Positions 1 to 11,810 of a DNA stretch of 64,000 bases are shown here, piece after piece. The stretch comes from Watersipora subatra (lineage: Eukaryota; Bryozoa; Gymnolaemata; Cheilostomatida; Watersiporidae). The stretch is from the NCBI RefSeq assembly GCF_963576615.1, contig NC_088708.1:6944001-7008000 (forward strand), read 5' to 3'. Position numbers and translations under genes: made by a program. Position 1 is the stretch's first letter. Every line of letters starts with the position of its first letter. The notes under the pieces were generated by a model, which made no database searches, was not told where the DNA came from, and was given only the letters and a program-made list of their open reading frames with translations.

Positions 1-215
1 AATTTAGCTATATAGCTTCAATTTAACTATATAGCTTCAATTTAGCTATACTGCTTCAAGTTATCTTTGTTTTTGCTTTTTGTCTCGTGGTCTAATTTGC
101 TCCAAATGGCATTTGCCAGTGTAAATAAAGTTAATATCTTCAATCTATAGAGCTTCAATTTAGCTATATAACCAAGTTAATATAGTTCAATTTAGCTATA
201 TAGCTGCAGCATATT
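1..215. repeat. Degenerate AT-rich minisatellite, unit about 19-20 bp
   Basis: The motif AATTTAGCTATATAGCTTC recurs at least four times near the left edge, then again around 150-205 with a spacer of unrelated sequence between. The array probably continues to the left of the window. No coding content is seen in it. Confidence 0.7.
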
Positions 216-661
216 CGGAAGCACCATAAATTGACTAGCACTGTAGTTGCATTCATGTAAGTTTAAGCATCCATAGCATGTCATAAATATAGCTCGAGTA
301 TGAGTGAGTGTACATAACTCCTACCACGATCTCGTTTGTAGTTCTCTATCTGCCTGACGCTCTGTCTTGTTACTTTAGCTTTTCCGCTGCCTGACTGATC
401 AGTAGTCAGCATGAACTCATGTTTGCCTATTCGAAATACTCCTGCCTAAAATTACAATATCACAATGTCTAAATAAAAAATCATTTAGAACAATAAGAGA
501 TGGCTGACACGGTTTTCCCTTGTTGAAAAAGAACTTAAAAAGATGCAGATTGCGGATAGTCATGACTAAAATTAAGCCGTAGGTAGGCTTGTCATGAGGA
601 GCCAGCCAGAAAACCTTCAAGTTTTAAAGATTCAGTATCATATATCTGAATACTGAGTATG

Positions 662-814
662 CTAATAATTGAATTTGTTTAGAATTGCTATAATCCGAGG
701 TGCAACGTCTGCTTGTTGATCGACAGCTTGCAATACCTTGAGTTGTTCTTTTGAATCCTCTCTATTCATTGCTACTCTTGCTCCACTCTTTCTGTCTCTC
801 ATCATCCTAATGTC
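662..814 (-). CDS. Possible terminal coding exon of an unrecognised gene
   Basis: On the minus strand an acceptor-like TTATTGTAG precedes an open frame of 50 codons that begins GAC and ends at TAG (664-662). The peptide is charged and looks helical, with stretches such as RMMRDRKSGARVAMNRED and KEQLKVLQAVDQQADV. That composition resembles a real protein end more than random AT-rich sequence. It starts in phase 0, so the preceding exon should end on a codon boundary; I did not find that exon. I do not recognise the family. The short length means it could be chance, and a transcript is needed to settle it. Confidence 0.35.
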   Translation of the reverse strand, partial: DIRMMRDRKSGARVAMNREDSKEQLKVLQAVDQQADVAPRIIAILNKFNY

Positions 815-1600
815 CTACAATAACATAGTTACATAGAGTAGACGACTCTCGGACACTACAGGCCAAATACTCACTGCTAAGGCGATACTAGTCAGGATAC
901 AGTGGCTCAGTTATGATGATTACAGATACAACTGTTTTATTTCAATTATCTGATTTAATCCTAGCTGTGTGATAATTCTTTTTAAAAATTAGAAGCACAT
1001 AATAGTCAAAGCTTAACACAAAATTTTGATTCAAATTTTTATAGCTGGCACCATAAACCTGTCTCAATCGTCGATTAGTTTGCAGTGTTCTAGATTTTCA
1101 GCTGAGCATCTTAATGCTGCGAATCTTACTGCACAACTTGAAACATTTATCATCTCTTATTTTCTTTTGTCTTCCTTTATTACACTTGGGAACTTGGCTA
1201 TAAAAAACAATGTAACAATAATTGCTAGACAATCAATGCACCAAGTATCGGGTACTGAGCTTACTTAATTGTATAAATCTGTAAGTCATCATTATTAGTT
1301 TTAATAAAAATCAAACTTGTTAACTACAAACACAACTCGCAATCAGTAATACGTCTATATCGTTGGACAAACTTTCCACATCTCTTTTTACACAGCTTCT
1401 CTATAGAAACTCTTTATAATAGAATAAATGTTGTCTACAAACTCTAATCGCAACCCTCAAAACTTTCAATAACTGCTCATCAAAAAATCTTATTCCACAT
1501 GGCATAGAAATCTTGTGTAGCGTGGAACCTTTGGCACTAATCAGGAGTGTACACCGATCACCTGTTCTTCAGTTTATGAACTTGAACCAATTACCCGATT
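815..1600. other. Non-coding stretch
   Basis: AT-rich sequence with only short, composition-driven open frames, for example one of 80 codons at 1026-1268 that shows no recognisable domain. No repeat family or RNA gene was recognised here. Confidence 0.5.
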
Positions 1601-1654
1601 TTAATTCGTTAAAAATGAACCAATCATTTGCCAATCATCAGCCCTCCTGATCAT

Positions 1655-4056
1655 CAACCAATCAACAACTCTACAGTTCAAGAGCATGTGCCAATCGACG
1701 GCTTTACAGTTCATAAGCACGAGCCAAACACCAGCTTTACAGGTCGTAAGCACGAACCAATCAACAACTCTACAGTTAATAAGCACGAACCAATCAACAA
1801 CTTTACAGCTCATGAACATAGCCAATCAACAATTCTACAGTTCATGAACATAGCCAGTAGACAACTCTACAGTTCATGAACATAAGCCAGTAAACAACTC
1901 TACAGTTCATGAACATAAGCCAGTAAACAACTCTACAGTTTATGAACATAAGCCAGTAAACAACTCTACAGTTCATGAACATAGCCAGTAAACAACTCTA
2001 CAGTTCATGAACATAAGCCAATCAACAACTCTACAGTTCATGAACATAAGCCAATCAACAACTCTACAGTTCATGAACATAAGCCAGTAGACAACTCTAC
2101 AGTTCATGAACATAAGCCAGTAAACAACTCTACAGTTTATGAACATAAGCCAATCAACAACTCTACAGTTCATGAACATAAGCCAGTAAACAACTCTACA
2201 GTTCATGAACATAAGCCAGTAAACAACTCTACAGTTTATGAACATAGCCAGTAAACAACTCTACAGTTTATGAACATAAGCCAATCAACAACTCTACAGT
2301 TCATGAACATAAGCCAGTAAACAACTCTACAGTTTATGAACATAAGCCAATCAACAACTCTACAGTTCATGAACATAAGCCAGTAAACAACTCTACAGTT
2401 TATGAACATAAGCCAATCAACAACTCTACAGTTCATGAACATAAGCCAGTAAACAACTCTATAGTTCATGAACATAAGCCAGTAAACAACTCTACAGTTC
2501 ATGAACATAAGCCAATAAACAACTCTACAGTTTATGAACATAAGCCAGTAAACAACTCTACAGTTCATGAACATAAGCCAATCAACAACTCTACAGTTCA
2601 TGAACATAAGCCAGTAGACAACTCTACAGTTCATGAACATAAGCCAGTAAACAACTCTACAGTTCATGAACATAAGCCAGTAAACAACTCTACAGTTCAT
2701 GAACATAAGCCAGTAAACAACTCTACAGTTTATGAACATAGCCAGTAAACAACTCTACAGTTTATGAACATAAGCCAATCAACAACTCTACAGTTCATGA
2801 ACATAAGCCAATCAACAACTCTACAGTTCATGAACATAAGCCAGTAAACAACTCTACAGTTTATGAACATAAGCCAATCAACAACTCTACAGTTCATGAA
2901 CATAAGCCAGTAAACAACTCTACAGTTCATGAACATAAGCCAGTAAACAACTCTACAGTTCATGAACATAAGCCAATAAACAACTCTACAGTTTATGAAC
3001 ATAAGCCAATCAACAACTCTACAGTTCATGAACATAAGCCAGTAAACAACTCTACAGTTCATGAACATAAGCCAGTAAACAACTCTACAGTTTATGAACA
3101 TAGCCAGTAAACAACTCTACAGTTTATGAACATAAGCCAATCAACAACTCTACAGTTCATGAACATAAGCCAATCAACAACTCTACAGTTCATGAACATA
3201 AGCCAGTAAACAACTCTACAGTTTATGAACATAAGCCAATCAACAACTCTACAGTTCATGAACATAAGCCAGTAAACAACTCTACAGTTCATGAACATAA
3301 GCCAGTAAACAACTCTACAGTTCATGAACATAAGCCAATAAACAACTCTACAGTTTATGAACATAAGCCAATCAACAACTCTACAGTTCATGAACATAAG
3401 CCAGTAAACAACTCTACAGTTCATGAACATAAGCCAATAAACAACTCTACAGTTTATGAACATAGCCAGTAAACAACTCTACAGTTTATGAACATAAGCC
3501 AATCAACAACTCTACAGTTCATGAACATAAGCCAGTAAACAACTCTACAGTTCATGAACATAAGCCAGTAAACAACTCTACAGTTCATGAACATAAGCCA
3601 GTAAACAACTCTACAGTTCATGAACATAAGCCAGTAAACAACTCTACAGTTCATGAACATAAGCCAGTAAACAACTCTACAGTTTATGAACATAAGCCAG
3701 TAGACAACTCTACAGTTCATGAACATAAGCCAGTAAACAACTCTACAGTTCATGAACATAAGCCAGTAAACAACTCTACAGTTCATGAACATAAGCCAGT
3801 AAACAACTCTACAGTTCATGAACATAAGCCAGTAAACAACTCTACAGTTCATGAACATAAGCCAGTAAACAACTCTACAGTTTATGAACATAAGCCAGTA
3901 GACAACTCTACAGTTTATGAACATAAGCCAGTAGACAACTCTACAGTTCATGAACATAAGCCAGTAAACAACTCTACAGTTCATGAACATAAGCCAATCA
4001 ACAACTCTACAGTTTATGAACATAAGCCAATCAACAACTCTACAGTTCAAGAACAT
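1655..4056. repeat. 33-bp minisatellite, about 70 units, with higher-order structure
   Basis: The unit is about 33 bp, with core ACTCTACAGTTCATGAACAT followed by AAGCCAGTAAACA or AAGCCAATCAACA. The left edge (1655-1870) is more diverged. Because 33 is a multiple of three, the minus strand stays open as an 11-residue repeat with core NCRVVYWL; this is a by-product, not evidence of a protein. The open frames break wherever a 32-bp unit (CATAGCC instead of CATAAGCC) occurs. Two adjacent blocks (2740-3101 and 3102-3463) are near-identical, giving a 362-bp higher-order unit of ten 33-bp units and one 32-bp unit. Confidence 0.95.
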
Positions 4057-4062
4057 AGTCAA

Positions 4063-4560
4063 CTGTTGACTGAAGCTTAAAGCAACTAATTTTTCAGAAG
4101 TAAAAACAAAAACTCAGCAAAACTCCAGTAAATTCAGAGCATTGGTAACAAAATTGATACTGAATAATCAATATTGAATTAAATATTAATATTATGGAGT
4201 CACAGAAGTACATGAAATATGAGAGCCCTCTATGCAGACAATTTGTTACTCCTAACCGTTGACATTAACAGTAAAATAGGGGGTTAAACGTATCTCTGGC
4301 TCTCATAGCATGTACTACTTAAGTTGATGAAAAACAACTAATATTTATTGACAACAAAAATTTTGTAGTTGGTAACAATAAACAGCTAAAATGCCAAGCA
4401 TAGAGCGCTTTTCAACACCAACGGTTTATCGTAGCTTCCACACAAGTCACACACATATTGAGTAGTCTGTATATGTAGCTTTTAGATGCCACTAAGTACG
4501 CTAATTAACGAGTAACTAGGTATACACATTTAAGCAAATTAAAATCTGCTTTTTGCAATT
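4063..4560. other. Non-coding stretch between minisatellite and candidate exon
   Basis: AT-rich sequence without a recognisable frame or repeat. If the minus-strand exon at 5229-4768 is real, its next exon would be expected here or further left, but I see no convincing candidate. Confidence 0.5.
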
Positions 4561-4767
4561 TTATATGCGGATTTATAAAAATGTAGGATGTATAATAGCT
4601 AACCCATACATTAGCTTACATTCTAAATACATGTTTCTTCTCCAATTACATAATAGGCCATAACCAATATTATCTTTAAGAGTGTTGAGTTTAATATAGA
4701 CCATCCCAGACCAAATCAACAATGACACAACTATCCAAAAAATACTTTGCAGGCATGCAGTATTCAC

Positions 4768-5229
4768 CTGTAGCTTATCTGTGACCTGCTGCCGATATTC
4801 ATCACTGGCACCCACCAACCGTATGTCAATGTCTCTCAGCTGAGTTCTACTCTCAGTCAGCTCCAGTAGGTGCTGTCGACCATGTGATTCAAACTTTAAT
4901 AAAATAATATCATTTGGTTTTCTTTCCAATCGTATGTCAACTGTTTCCTCTTCGTTGGTTGGTGTGACTTTACTCCCATAACCTTGTTTGGGATTTGGCA
5001 GCAAAAGTGCTTCATTTACCGAAGCGGGTCTAGTGAAGACACTTTTATTGGTCACCTTATCAATGGATATGTGAGGTGAATCTCTGATCATCTGTCTTCC
5101 ATTAGTTTCCCTGACTACAACATCGCCCAATAACCCTGATAGCAGTAACGTGTAACTTAGCAAAACTGAAACGATCGTGAACGGCAGCACTATTCTCAAC
5201 CTCTGCCGCGTTAAATCTTTCTTAGACAT
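4768..5229 (-). CDS. Possible first exon of a membrane-anchored or secreted protein
   Basis: From the ATG at 5229 the minus strand encodes 154 codons up to a good donor (CAG then GTGAAT at 4768/4767), ending in phase 0. A basic start (MSKKDLTRQRLR) is followed by a hydrophobic segment at about residues 13-36, which fits a signal anchor or signal peptide. Residues 95-135 are charged, including the stretch LLKFESHGRQHLLEL. That stretch is loosely reminiscent of the propeptide of M12B (ADAM/ADAMTS) metalloproteases, but no protease motif is visible and the match is weak. The frame stays open past the donor to 4573 and then gains another hydrophobic stretch (about 161-181), so an unspliced two-helix protein of 218 residues is the alternative. 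Confidence 0.45.
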
Positions 5230-5800
5230 TACTTACCGATCTTAGCAGATGCTTGTGTTGACTCGACTTGTATGGCGACTGCAGTAAATACTAACAGCTG
5301 AAACTGCATCTTTTAATGTCGATATGAACTTAAAATCATAAGCGTACGCTGCTAATCTACAACTATACTTTCGGTAGTGGACGTTGCACTGATTTCTAGC
5401 AGTGCTTGAACTATAGTTATATGCCTAGCATCTATAGCATACACATACTGCGAGAATAGAACATTCATTGTATAGTCTTATTATAACATACACGGTACTT
5501 AGGTCAATTCTTTTCTTTTGGCATCGCTGTCACTTTTACAATCAAATTGTTCAGTTCAAGCCAGTAAAGGCAAATTTGAGAGTTGTCGTTTCTTGCCTAT
5601 GAACTTCTGAGATAGTAATGATTGTGTATACTCATTGCATAGAAACATGCATCCATTGATGTGATTAAAGTTCTATATTAAAGATAGGTTTTAGCATTAA
5701 TTGGAAATAAAAAAATTGAACAAAATTGCTAAATAAATTGAATAAAAAGATAAAAATAGATTAGGTGAGCCACAAAAACCAAACTAGTCCTTGTCATGCG
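5230..5800. other. Non-coding stretch upstream of the candidate exon
   Basis: This is where a promoter or 5' UTR for the minus-strand exon at 5229 would lie. No clear core promoter element could be assigned. There is nothing else recognisable. Confidence 0.4.
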
Positions 5801-5802
5801 TT

Positions 5803-6015
5803 TGCTAGCTAGTACATAGAGCAAACATCTGATGTATAACACTATAGCTACACATATTAGGTTATAGTGCTATACATCATATGTTTGCTCTATGTACTAG
5901 CTAGACATGTGAGGTTATAGTGTTGTACATCAGATGTTTGCTCTATGTACTAGCTAGACATGTCAGGTTATAGTGTTATACATCAGATGTTTGCTCTATG
6001 TACTAGCTAGACATG
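5803..6015. repeat. 53-bp direct repeats with an inverted copy at the left edge
   Basis: Three direct copies of about 53 bp contain TTTGCTCTATGTACTAGCTA and GGTTATAGTG. Immediately left of them (5807-5850) part of the unit occurs in reverse complement (TAGCTAGTACATAGAGCAAA). The cluster can therefore fold into a large hairpin. Confidence 0.8.
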
Positions 6016-6061
6016 TTAGGTTATAGTGTTATAACAGCAAGACTGCATTGGTCTAACAATC

Positions 6062-6775
6062 TGCTGCCTGGTTATAGTAGAGCTGTAATATCTCAAAGAA
6101 CTAATAAACAGAAAACAATCATAACTTAACTTGGGGTTTTACCAAAATATTTTGAAGTGCATTTGTACGTATGTTCGAGAAAGTATGTATACTTTATTAC
6201 CATTTGTTGCCAAGATCTAGTTTTATTACCAATTAAGATTGACCTACTTTTAGTATAGCTGTTGAATTCTTTACAGCATTTCAGTTGTTCTGTTATCAAA
6301 CTTAAAAAATAAAATGAAAACGTTAGTTGCCAACGAAGTTTAAAAATTATGAAGTGTTTACAAAACACAAAAGTTGTTGAATGTAATCCCAGCGCTTTCT
6401 ATGTTTTAGTAGTAAGACGACTCTCAGTTTATGTTGCCTTAGGCAACTTATTAACACTAGTTAACTGCTCTTATTCTACAGATAATCTTTAAAGAAGCTA
6501 TAATCATTGATTTAATTTGTTGTTTTATTCACGTTAATTTTGTTATCTGCTGAACATTAACAAAATTTAAAAGAAAACATCTATCAAAGACAACTTGACG
6601 TTTTATTAAAAAATCTCGTGTTGTTCATAACTAACAACATGACAAACTTCTACTTTTAAACACAAAAATATAAATATTATATTTGTTTGACGCTCTGCTG
6701 TTATAATAGAGCTGTAATATCTCAAAGAGTCTGTAAGCAGAACATAACCAATAAGTAATTTGGGGTTTTACTACA
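6062..6775. repeat. Pair of short direct repeats about 640 bp apart
   Basis: GAGCTGTAATATCTCAAAGA followed at similar distance by TTGGGGTTTTAC occurs near 6071-6140 and again near 6708-6773. The two copies differ at several places. The sequence between them has no recognisable frame. They may be ends of an old mobile element, but I cannot define its boundaries. Confidence 0.45.
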
Positions 6776-8240
6776 GCATTTTAAATGGTTAAATTCTAAG
6801 TAGCTCATTGTTGTAAAATTACATTATTACAAATTAGAAAACCGGATGAATGCAACTGGTACCTATAAAGACATACAATCACAGTGTCTTTTTAAAAATA
6901 AAAAGTGAACCAAAATGGTGCATTTATAATGCCAAGCGAATTAGAGAAATTAGGTCTTAAAAAGACTATAGCATTTTTATGATCAAAGATATTTAAAACG
7001 AAAATGTTTAAATGAGACATGACAACCACTCTTGGCTACTCCTTTGATTTACTGTAGATAGAAGGCATGTCTGGAGAGAGTTATCCACTCAACTTCCATG
7101 TTAGCTGATTCCAGTGACAGTCATTCTCAAGATGTACCCTGTGTTGTTGGTATTGACTGAGTACTGAGTTATTATTAGAAGCTCAACAGTTAGTTATTAG
7201 GAAAAATAAATATGAAAAACTCTTTTTTGTAAACAACCATAATATGCTTAAACAATTTTTCAAAGAAACAAAGAAGTGTGCCCAGTATTGTATGAACCAA
7301 AGTTTGTCTGTCTCCGTCTGAAGTTTATTTATGATGACAACCTTAGTAAGTGTGTAGGGTTGTACTAGATGACAACCTTAGCAAGTGTGTGATAACCTTA
7401 GCAAGTGTATAGGGTTGTACTAATTACTTCACATTGATGTTTAGTTGTAAATAAGTTGTCTCTTTCACATGGAATCAACTCAATACTTCCAAGTATGTTT
7501 TGACTCAAGTCTAAGGATGGTCCCTAAGCAGTTATTGTTTCTCTGCATTGTATAGACCATCTCTAAATATAACTATGAACACCAAGCATGTGCTACAGCA
7601 TAAGAAACATAATAGAACAAACAAAGTTTTTAAATAATTGTTTCCCGAGTTCAATAAAAAAGTTGTGATTCTTTGTTTCTTCAGCAGTTACAGTATGGGT
7701 AAGGAAAGCTATAGCAATATATCCTCTTTGCTGTACACTTATCCTCTTAATGCTGTACACATCGCCGGTTTCTTAAAAAAAATGTTGTCCACTTTTCATT
7801 ATTTATTTGACCGAAAATGAACCATCTTTATAAGCTCTCTGCACTTAGACAACAGAATTAGCTTTCCCATAACTACTTATGTACTCTTTTTTATCTTTTC
7901 AAATCAGCAAAACCGTCACAGACCGCTAGTTATTTGCATGCTTGACATGTTATTTAATGATTAATCTGCATGATGAGTCATAATAGGTATTAGATAATAC
8001 TGAAAACTAAGCGAGAAACAACTTCACGGATAGCAGAAAAGCAATTTCAATCTGAATCCCAACTCAGCTGCTACCAATGTTTCTGTCTGACTCATTGCAG
8101 TATACTTTGAATACAGTATCAAAGTTCAGTGCAGAGCAAATACAAGCTGGGAGACAATTAATTAGTTATATGTAACTACAATGTATGTATATTTATTTAG
8201 AGCTGTGCTTGAAGGTCAATATTGTAGATTCCCAGCTTGA
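6776..8240. other. Non-coding stretch
   Basis: AT-rich sequence. A short partial duplication around 7330-7410 repeats a GACAACCTTAGCAAGTGTGT motif two to three times. The open frame at 7638-7820 has no recognisable domain. Nothing else is supported. Confidence 0.45.
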
Positions 8241-8243
8241 TGT

Positions 8244-8285
8244 AGAAAAATAGAGCGCCATGGTGTTCAAAAAGAGGTTTTACGG
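8244..8285 (-). mobile_element. Solo terminal fragment of the TA element family
   Basis: About 42 bp ending GGTTTTACGG followed by TA, with the family hallmark ATAGAGCGCCATGG just inside. It matches the terminal inverted repeat of the longer copies at 15781-16907 and elsewhere. The rest of the element is missing. Confidence 0.6.
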
Positions 8286-8446
8286 TATTTGAATTACAAC
8301 AAATTGGTTATTTCTCCTATAAACCTTTGCTAACAACTGTTGGTACTAAATATTGAACAGCAAAATAACATGAATTTGCTAGACTTTGGAATTTCAGTAA
8401 ACTATTTTGTATAACATAATTTCTGCAGTTAGAAGTTGCATTTGCA

Positions 8447-8874
8447 TTATAGAGCGAGAGAGGGAAAGAGGGGGAAAGAGGGAGAGAGAGAGGGAGAGAG
8501 AGAAAGGGAGAGAGGAAGAGAGGGAGGGAGAGAGGGAGGGAGAGAGAGGGAGAAAGAGGGAGAGCGAGGGAGAGAAAGGGAGAGAAAGGGAGAGAGGGAG
8601 AGAAAGGGAGAGAGAGGGAGAGAGGGAGGGAGAAAGAGAGAGCGGGAGAGAGAGGGAGAGAGAGGGAGAAAGAGAGAGAGAGAGGGAGAGAGAGAGGGAG
8701 AGAGAGGGGGAGAGAGAGAGGGAGAGAGCGAGAGGGAGAGAGAGAGAAAGAGAGGGAGAGAGGGAGAGAGAGAGGGAGAAAGAGGGAGAGAGGGAGGGAG
8801 AGAGAGAGAGGGAGAGAGAGAGGGAAAGAGAGGGAGAGAGAGAGGGAAAGAGAGGGAAAGAGAGGGAGAGAGAA
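8447..8874. repeat. GA-rich polypurine microsatellite, about 430 bp
   Basis: Almost pure purine on the plus strand, built of GAGAGG, GAGAGA and GGGAGA blocks with GAAAGA interruptions. Open frames on both strands arise because the tract contains no stop codons in several frames; they are not genes. A long homopurine mirror-like tract of this kind can form triplex DNA. Confidence 0.95.
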
Positions 8875-8889
8875 GTCTATGGTTAAGGA

Positions 8890-9725
8890 TGTTCATAACA
8901 ATCTCTTGTTTCATTTTGAACATAATGGAAGATAATCCCATGTTTATTATAGGTGGCCTGTGCTAGGGAAAACCTGAACAGATAAAAATATCAGAATGAC
9001 AGTAAAAACTCAATACATGCTAATAAAGTTCTAAGCATTTGTTTCAGCCCAAACTTGTGCAGAGTACAAGAAGTAGCGCACAGTATATGTACTTTTATTA
9101 ACATCATAGTTGAAATATGTATTCAGAATAGCCACACTTGACAGAACTGGGAGCAGAGATAGTGAAAGCGTTACTCTCATCCAAAAAATGTCTATACAAA
9201 TAGATGATGCCCAAGGCTGTTGTACAAATTACATTAAAAATGTAAGAAGCTGCAAATCATGCAAGCCATTAAGGAGAGGGAAAAGGAGAGGGAAATACTG
9301 CACAAAGAGAGACTATATAAAACTGTTGCAAGCAAGGATGTTTGTTGTTTCTAGTAGCACACAGCCAGTCTATGCTGTCACATAAAGTAGCTTAGGTATG
9401 CTTCTTGTCAAACTTCTGTTGTTGCTGCTCTATGTATGTGCATGTATGTGGTGGCATATCATTCTAGGGATAAACACAGACAAATGTTTCCTAAAACTGG
9501 GCTGGCGCAGTAAAACTTAATAAGTTATTTGCAAAGCGAGATATTTTTCAGCTTCATGAGTGACTAGGTTTTCTAACAAACATTTTGATCAATAGATAGA
9601 TATAAACATTATTTACATCGAAAAATCAGACCGTGAAACGAAAAGAATAGTAACGTAAAGTAAATTATGTGTATTGAAAGAACAAGCGCTTTTTCTTGTT
9701 TTCCTTTTTTTCGCTGTTCTGCAAC
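8890..9725. other. Non-coding stretch
   Basis: Open frame 9110-9385 (91 codons) shows no family signature. No RNA gene or repeat was recognised in this interval. Confidence 0.4.
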
Positions 9726-9732
9726 GTAAATT

Positions 9733-9894
9733 GGCAAGGTCTTGGTCTCTGGTATAAGGGGCAAGGTCTTGGTCTCTGGTATAAGGGGCAAGGTCTTGGT
9801 CTCTGGTATAAGGGGCAAGGTCTTGGTCTCTGGTATAAGGGGCAAGGTCTTGGTCTCTGGTATAAGGGGCAAGGTCTTGGTCTCTGGTATAAGG
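9733..9894. repeat. 27-bp minisatellite, six near-perfect copies
   Basis: The unit is GGCAAGGTCTTGGTCTCTGG plus TATAAGG. The copies look identical by eye except at the edges, which suggests recent expansion. As 27 is a multiple of three, both strands stay open as a nine-residue repeat; there is no other sign of coding. Confidence 0.95.
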
Positions 9895-10026
9895 TATCGT
9901 AGTTTTTTGGGGAAATAGGAGTGTAATGGATGGTCAGGTGGATTGGAGATACATTTAGAGTATTATAAACAGCAATTATCTAAAAACGCATTTAGCTCTT
10001 CAGTATTTGGGCATTTAGACACTGAT

Positions 10027-11216
10027 TATAACTGTCCGTATATAACTGTCTGTATATAACTGTCCGTATATAACTGTCTGTATATAACTGTCCGTATATA
10101 ACTGTCCGTATATAACTGTCCGTATATAACTGTCCGTATATAACTGTCCGTATATAACTGTCCGTATATAACTGTCCGTATATAACTGTCCGTATATAAC
10201 TGTCCGTATATAACTGTCCGTATATAACTGTCCGTATATAACTGTCCGTATATAACTGTCCGTATATAACTGTCCGTATATAACTGTCCGTATATAACTG
10301 TCCGTATATAACTGTCCGTATATAACTGTCCGTATATAACTGTCCGTATATAACTGTCCGTATATAACTGTCCGTATATAACTGTCCGTATATAACTGTC
10401 CGTATATAACTGTCCGTATATAACTGTCCGTATATAACTGTCCGTATATAACTGTCCGTATATAACTGTCCGTATATAACTGTCCGTATATAACTGTCCG
10501 TATATAACTGTCCGTATATAACTGTCCTTATATAACTGTCCGTATATAACTGTCCGTATATAACTGTCCGTATATAACTGTCCGTATATAACTGTCCGTA
10601 TATAACTGTCCGTATATAACTGTCCGTATATAACTGTCCGTATATAACTGTCCGTATATAACTGTCCGTATATAACTGTCCGTATATAACTGTCTTTATA
10701 TAACTGTCTGTATATAACTGTCCGATTATAACTGTCCATATATAACTGTCTGTATATAACTGTCCGTATATAACTGTCCTTATATAACTGTCCGTATATA
10801 ACTGTCCGTATATAACTGTCCTTATATAACTGTCCGTATATAACTGTCCGTATATAACTGTCCGTATATAACTGTCCGTATATAACTGTCCTTATATAAC
10901 TGTCTGTATATAACTGTCCGATTATAACTGTCCATATATAACTGTCTGTATATAACTGTCCGTATATAACTGTCCTTATATAACTGTCCGTATATAACTG
11001 TCCTTATATAACTGTCCTTATATAACTGTCCGTATATAACTGTCCGTATATAACTGTCCGTATATAACTGTCCGTATATAACTGTCTGTATATAACTGTC
11101 CTTATATAACTGTCCGTATATAACTGTCCTTATATAACTGTCCGTATATAACTGTCCGTATATAACTGTCCGTATATAACTGTCCGTATATAACTGTCCG
11201 TATATAACTGTCCGTA
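10027..11216. repeat. 14-bp satellite-like array, about 85 copies
   Basis: The unit is CTGTCCGTATATAA. The left two thirds (10090-10690) is almost perfectly homogeneous, while from about 10690 variant units (CTGTCTGTATATAA, CTGTCCTTATATAA, CTGTCCGATTATAA) become frequent. A variant block around 10690-10790 reappears near 10890-10980, indicating local segment duplication. Because 14 is not a multiple of three, one long minus-strand frame cycles through a 14-residue period; this is an artefact. Confidence 0.95.
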
Positions 11217-11427
11217 TCAGGTAGAATAAGATTGAAGCATAGTTTTTAAAATAGCTCTAATTTTTCTTTATCAGTTTTGATAGAAAGAGATACCAGCTTG
11301 GAGCAGCGTAAGATAAAATGAACAATATACGATTCTGGTAAAAGGGTGCTAAGCCTTTATGCTTTATACCTATCTTTCTGTTATTTGTTATCCTTATATT
11401 TGTTATTTATTATTGTTATTTGTTGCA

Positions 11428-11716
11428 GTTGGAAAGCAAATGGCACATACATTAGCTTACTTTAAAAATAAGTAAAACAGAATCGAGATTATGTTTGAAG
11501 TTAAAAGCTTCAGACCAATAAGAAAAGAGCCAATCTCTTCTTTACCTAAGTTAAGTTAGCGATACATTAAAGAACAGGTATTATGCCTGCTTAGTTTACT
11601 GCAAGCAGATGCTCTGCACAATGCGCAGTAAGAGTTGAATTTCATGTGAACATAATTTCAATTCTGTTTTACTTATTTCCAAAGTAAGTTAATGTGTGTG
11701 CCATTTGCTCTCCAAC
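11428..11716. mobile_element. Short inverted-repeat element (MITE-like), arms about 68 bp
   Basis: The left arm (11428-11495) reads TTGGAAAGCAAATGGCACAT and continues through AATAAGTAAAACAGAAT. The right arm (11651-11716) is its imperfect reverse complement. A related partial copy lies at 12640-12765. No coding frame is present, and target duplications were not resolved. Confidence 0.65.
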
Positions 11717-11810
11717 CACGACAATTGGGCCTAATGGTCTTTGTTATTTGTTTCAATCGTGCGCTGATCCTTCTATTGCTCTAGTAACTCTCGTGATGAT
11801 GAAGTTCCAG

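Noticed and set aside
1655..4056. CRISPR array
   Set aside because: Units are head-to-tail without unique spacers, no cas genes are present, and the genome is animal.
1973..4062. Long minus-strand open frames with an 11-residue repeat (core NCRVVYWL) as a repetitive secreted or structural protein
   Set aside because: They follow directly from a 33-bp minisatellite without minus-strand stops, break at each 32-bp unit, and have no signal peptide or flanking exon.
8407..8966. Glu/Arg/Gly-rich and Ser/Leu/Pro-rich proteins on opposite strands
   Set aside because: Both are read-outs of the GA-rich microsatellite, which has almost no stop codons.
10026..10739. 237-residue protein with a repeating YGQLYTDSYIRTVI-type motif
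   Set aside because: It is the cyclic translation of a 14-bp satellite; no independent coding sign.
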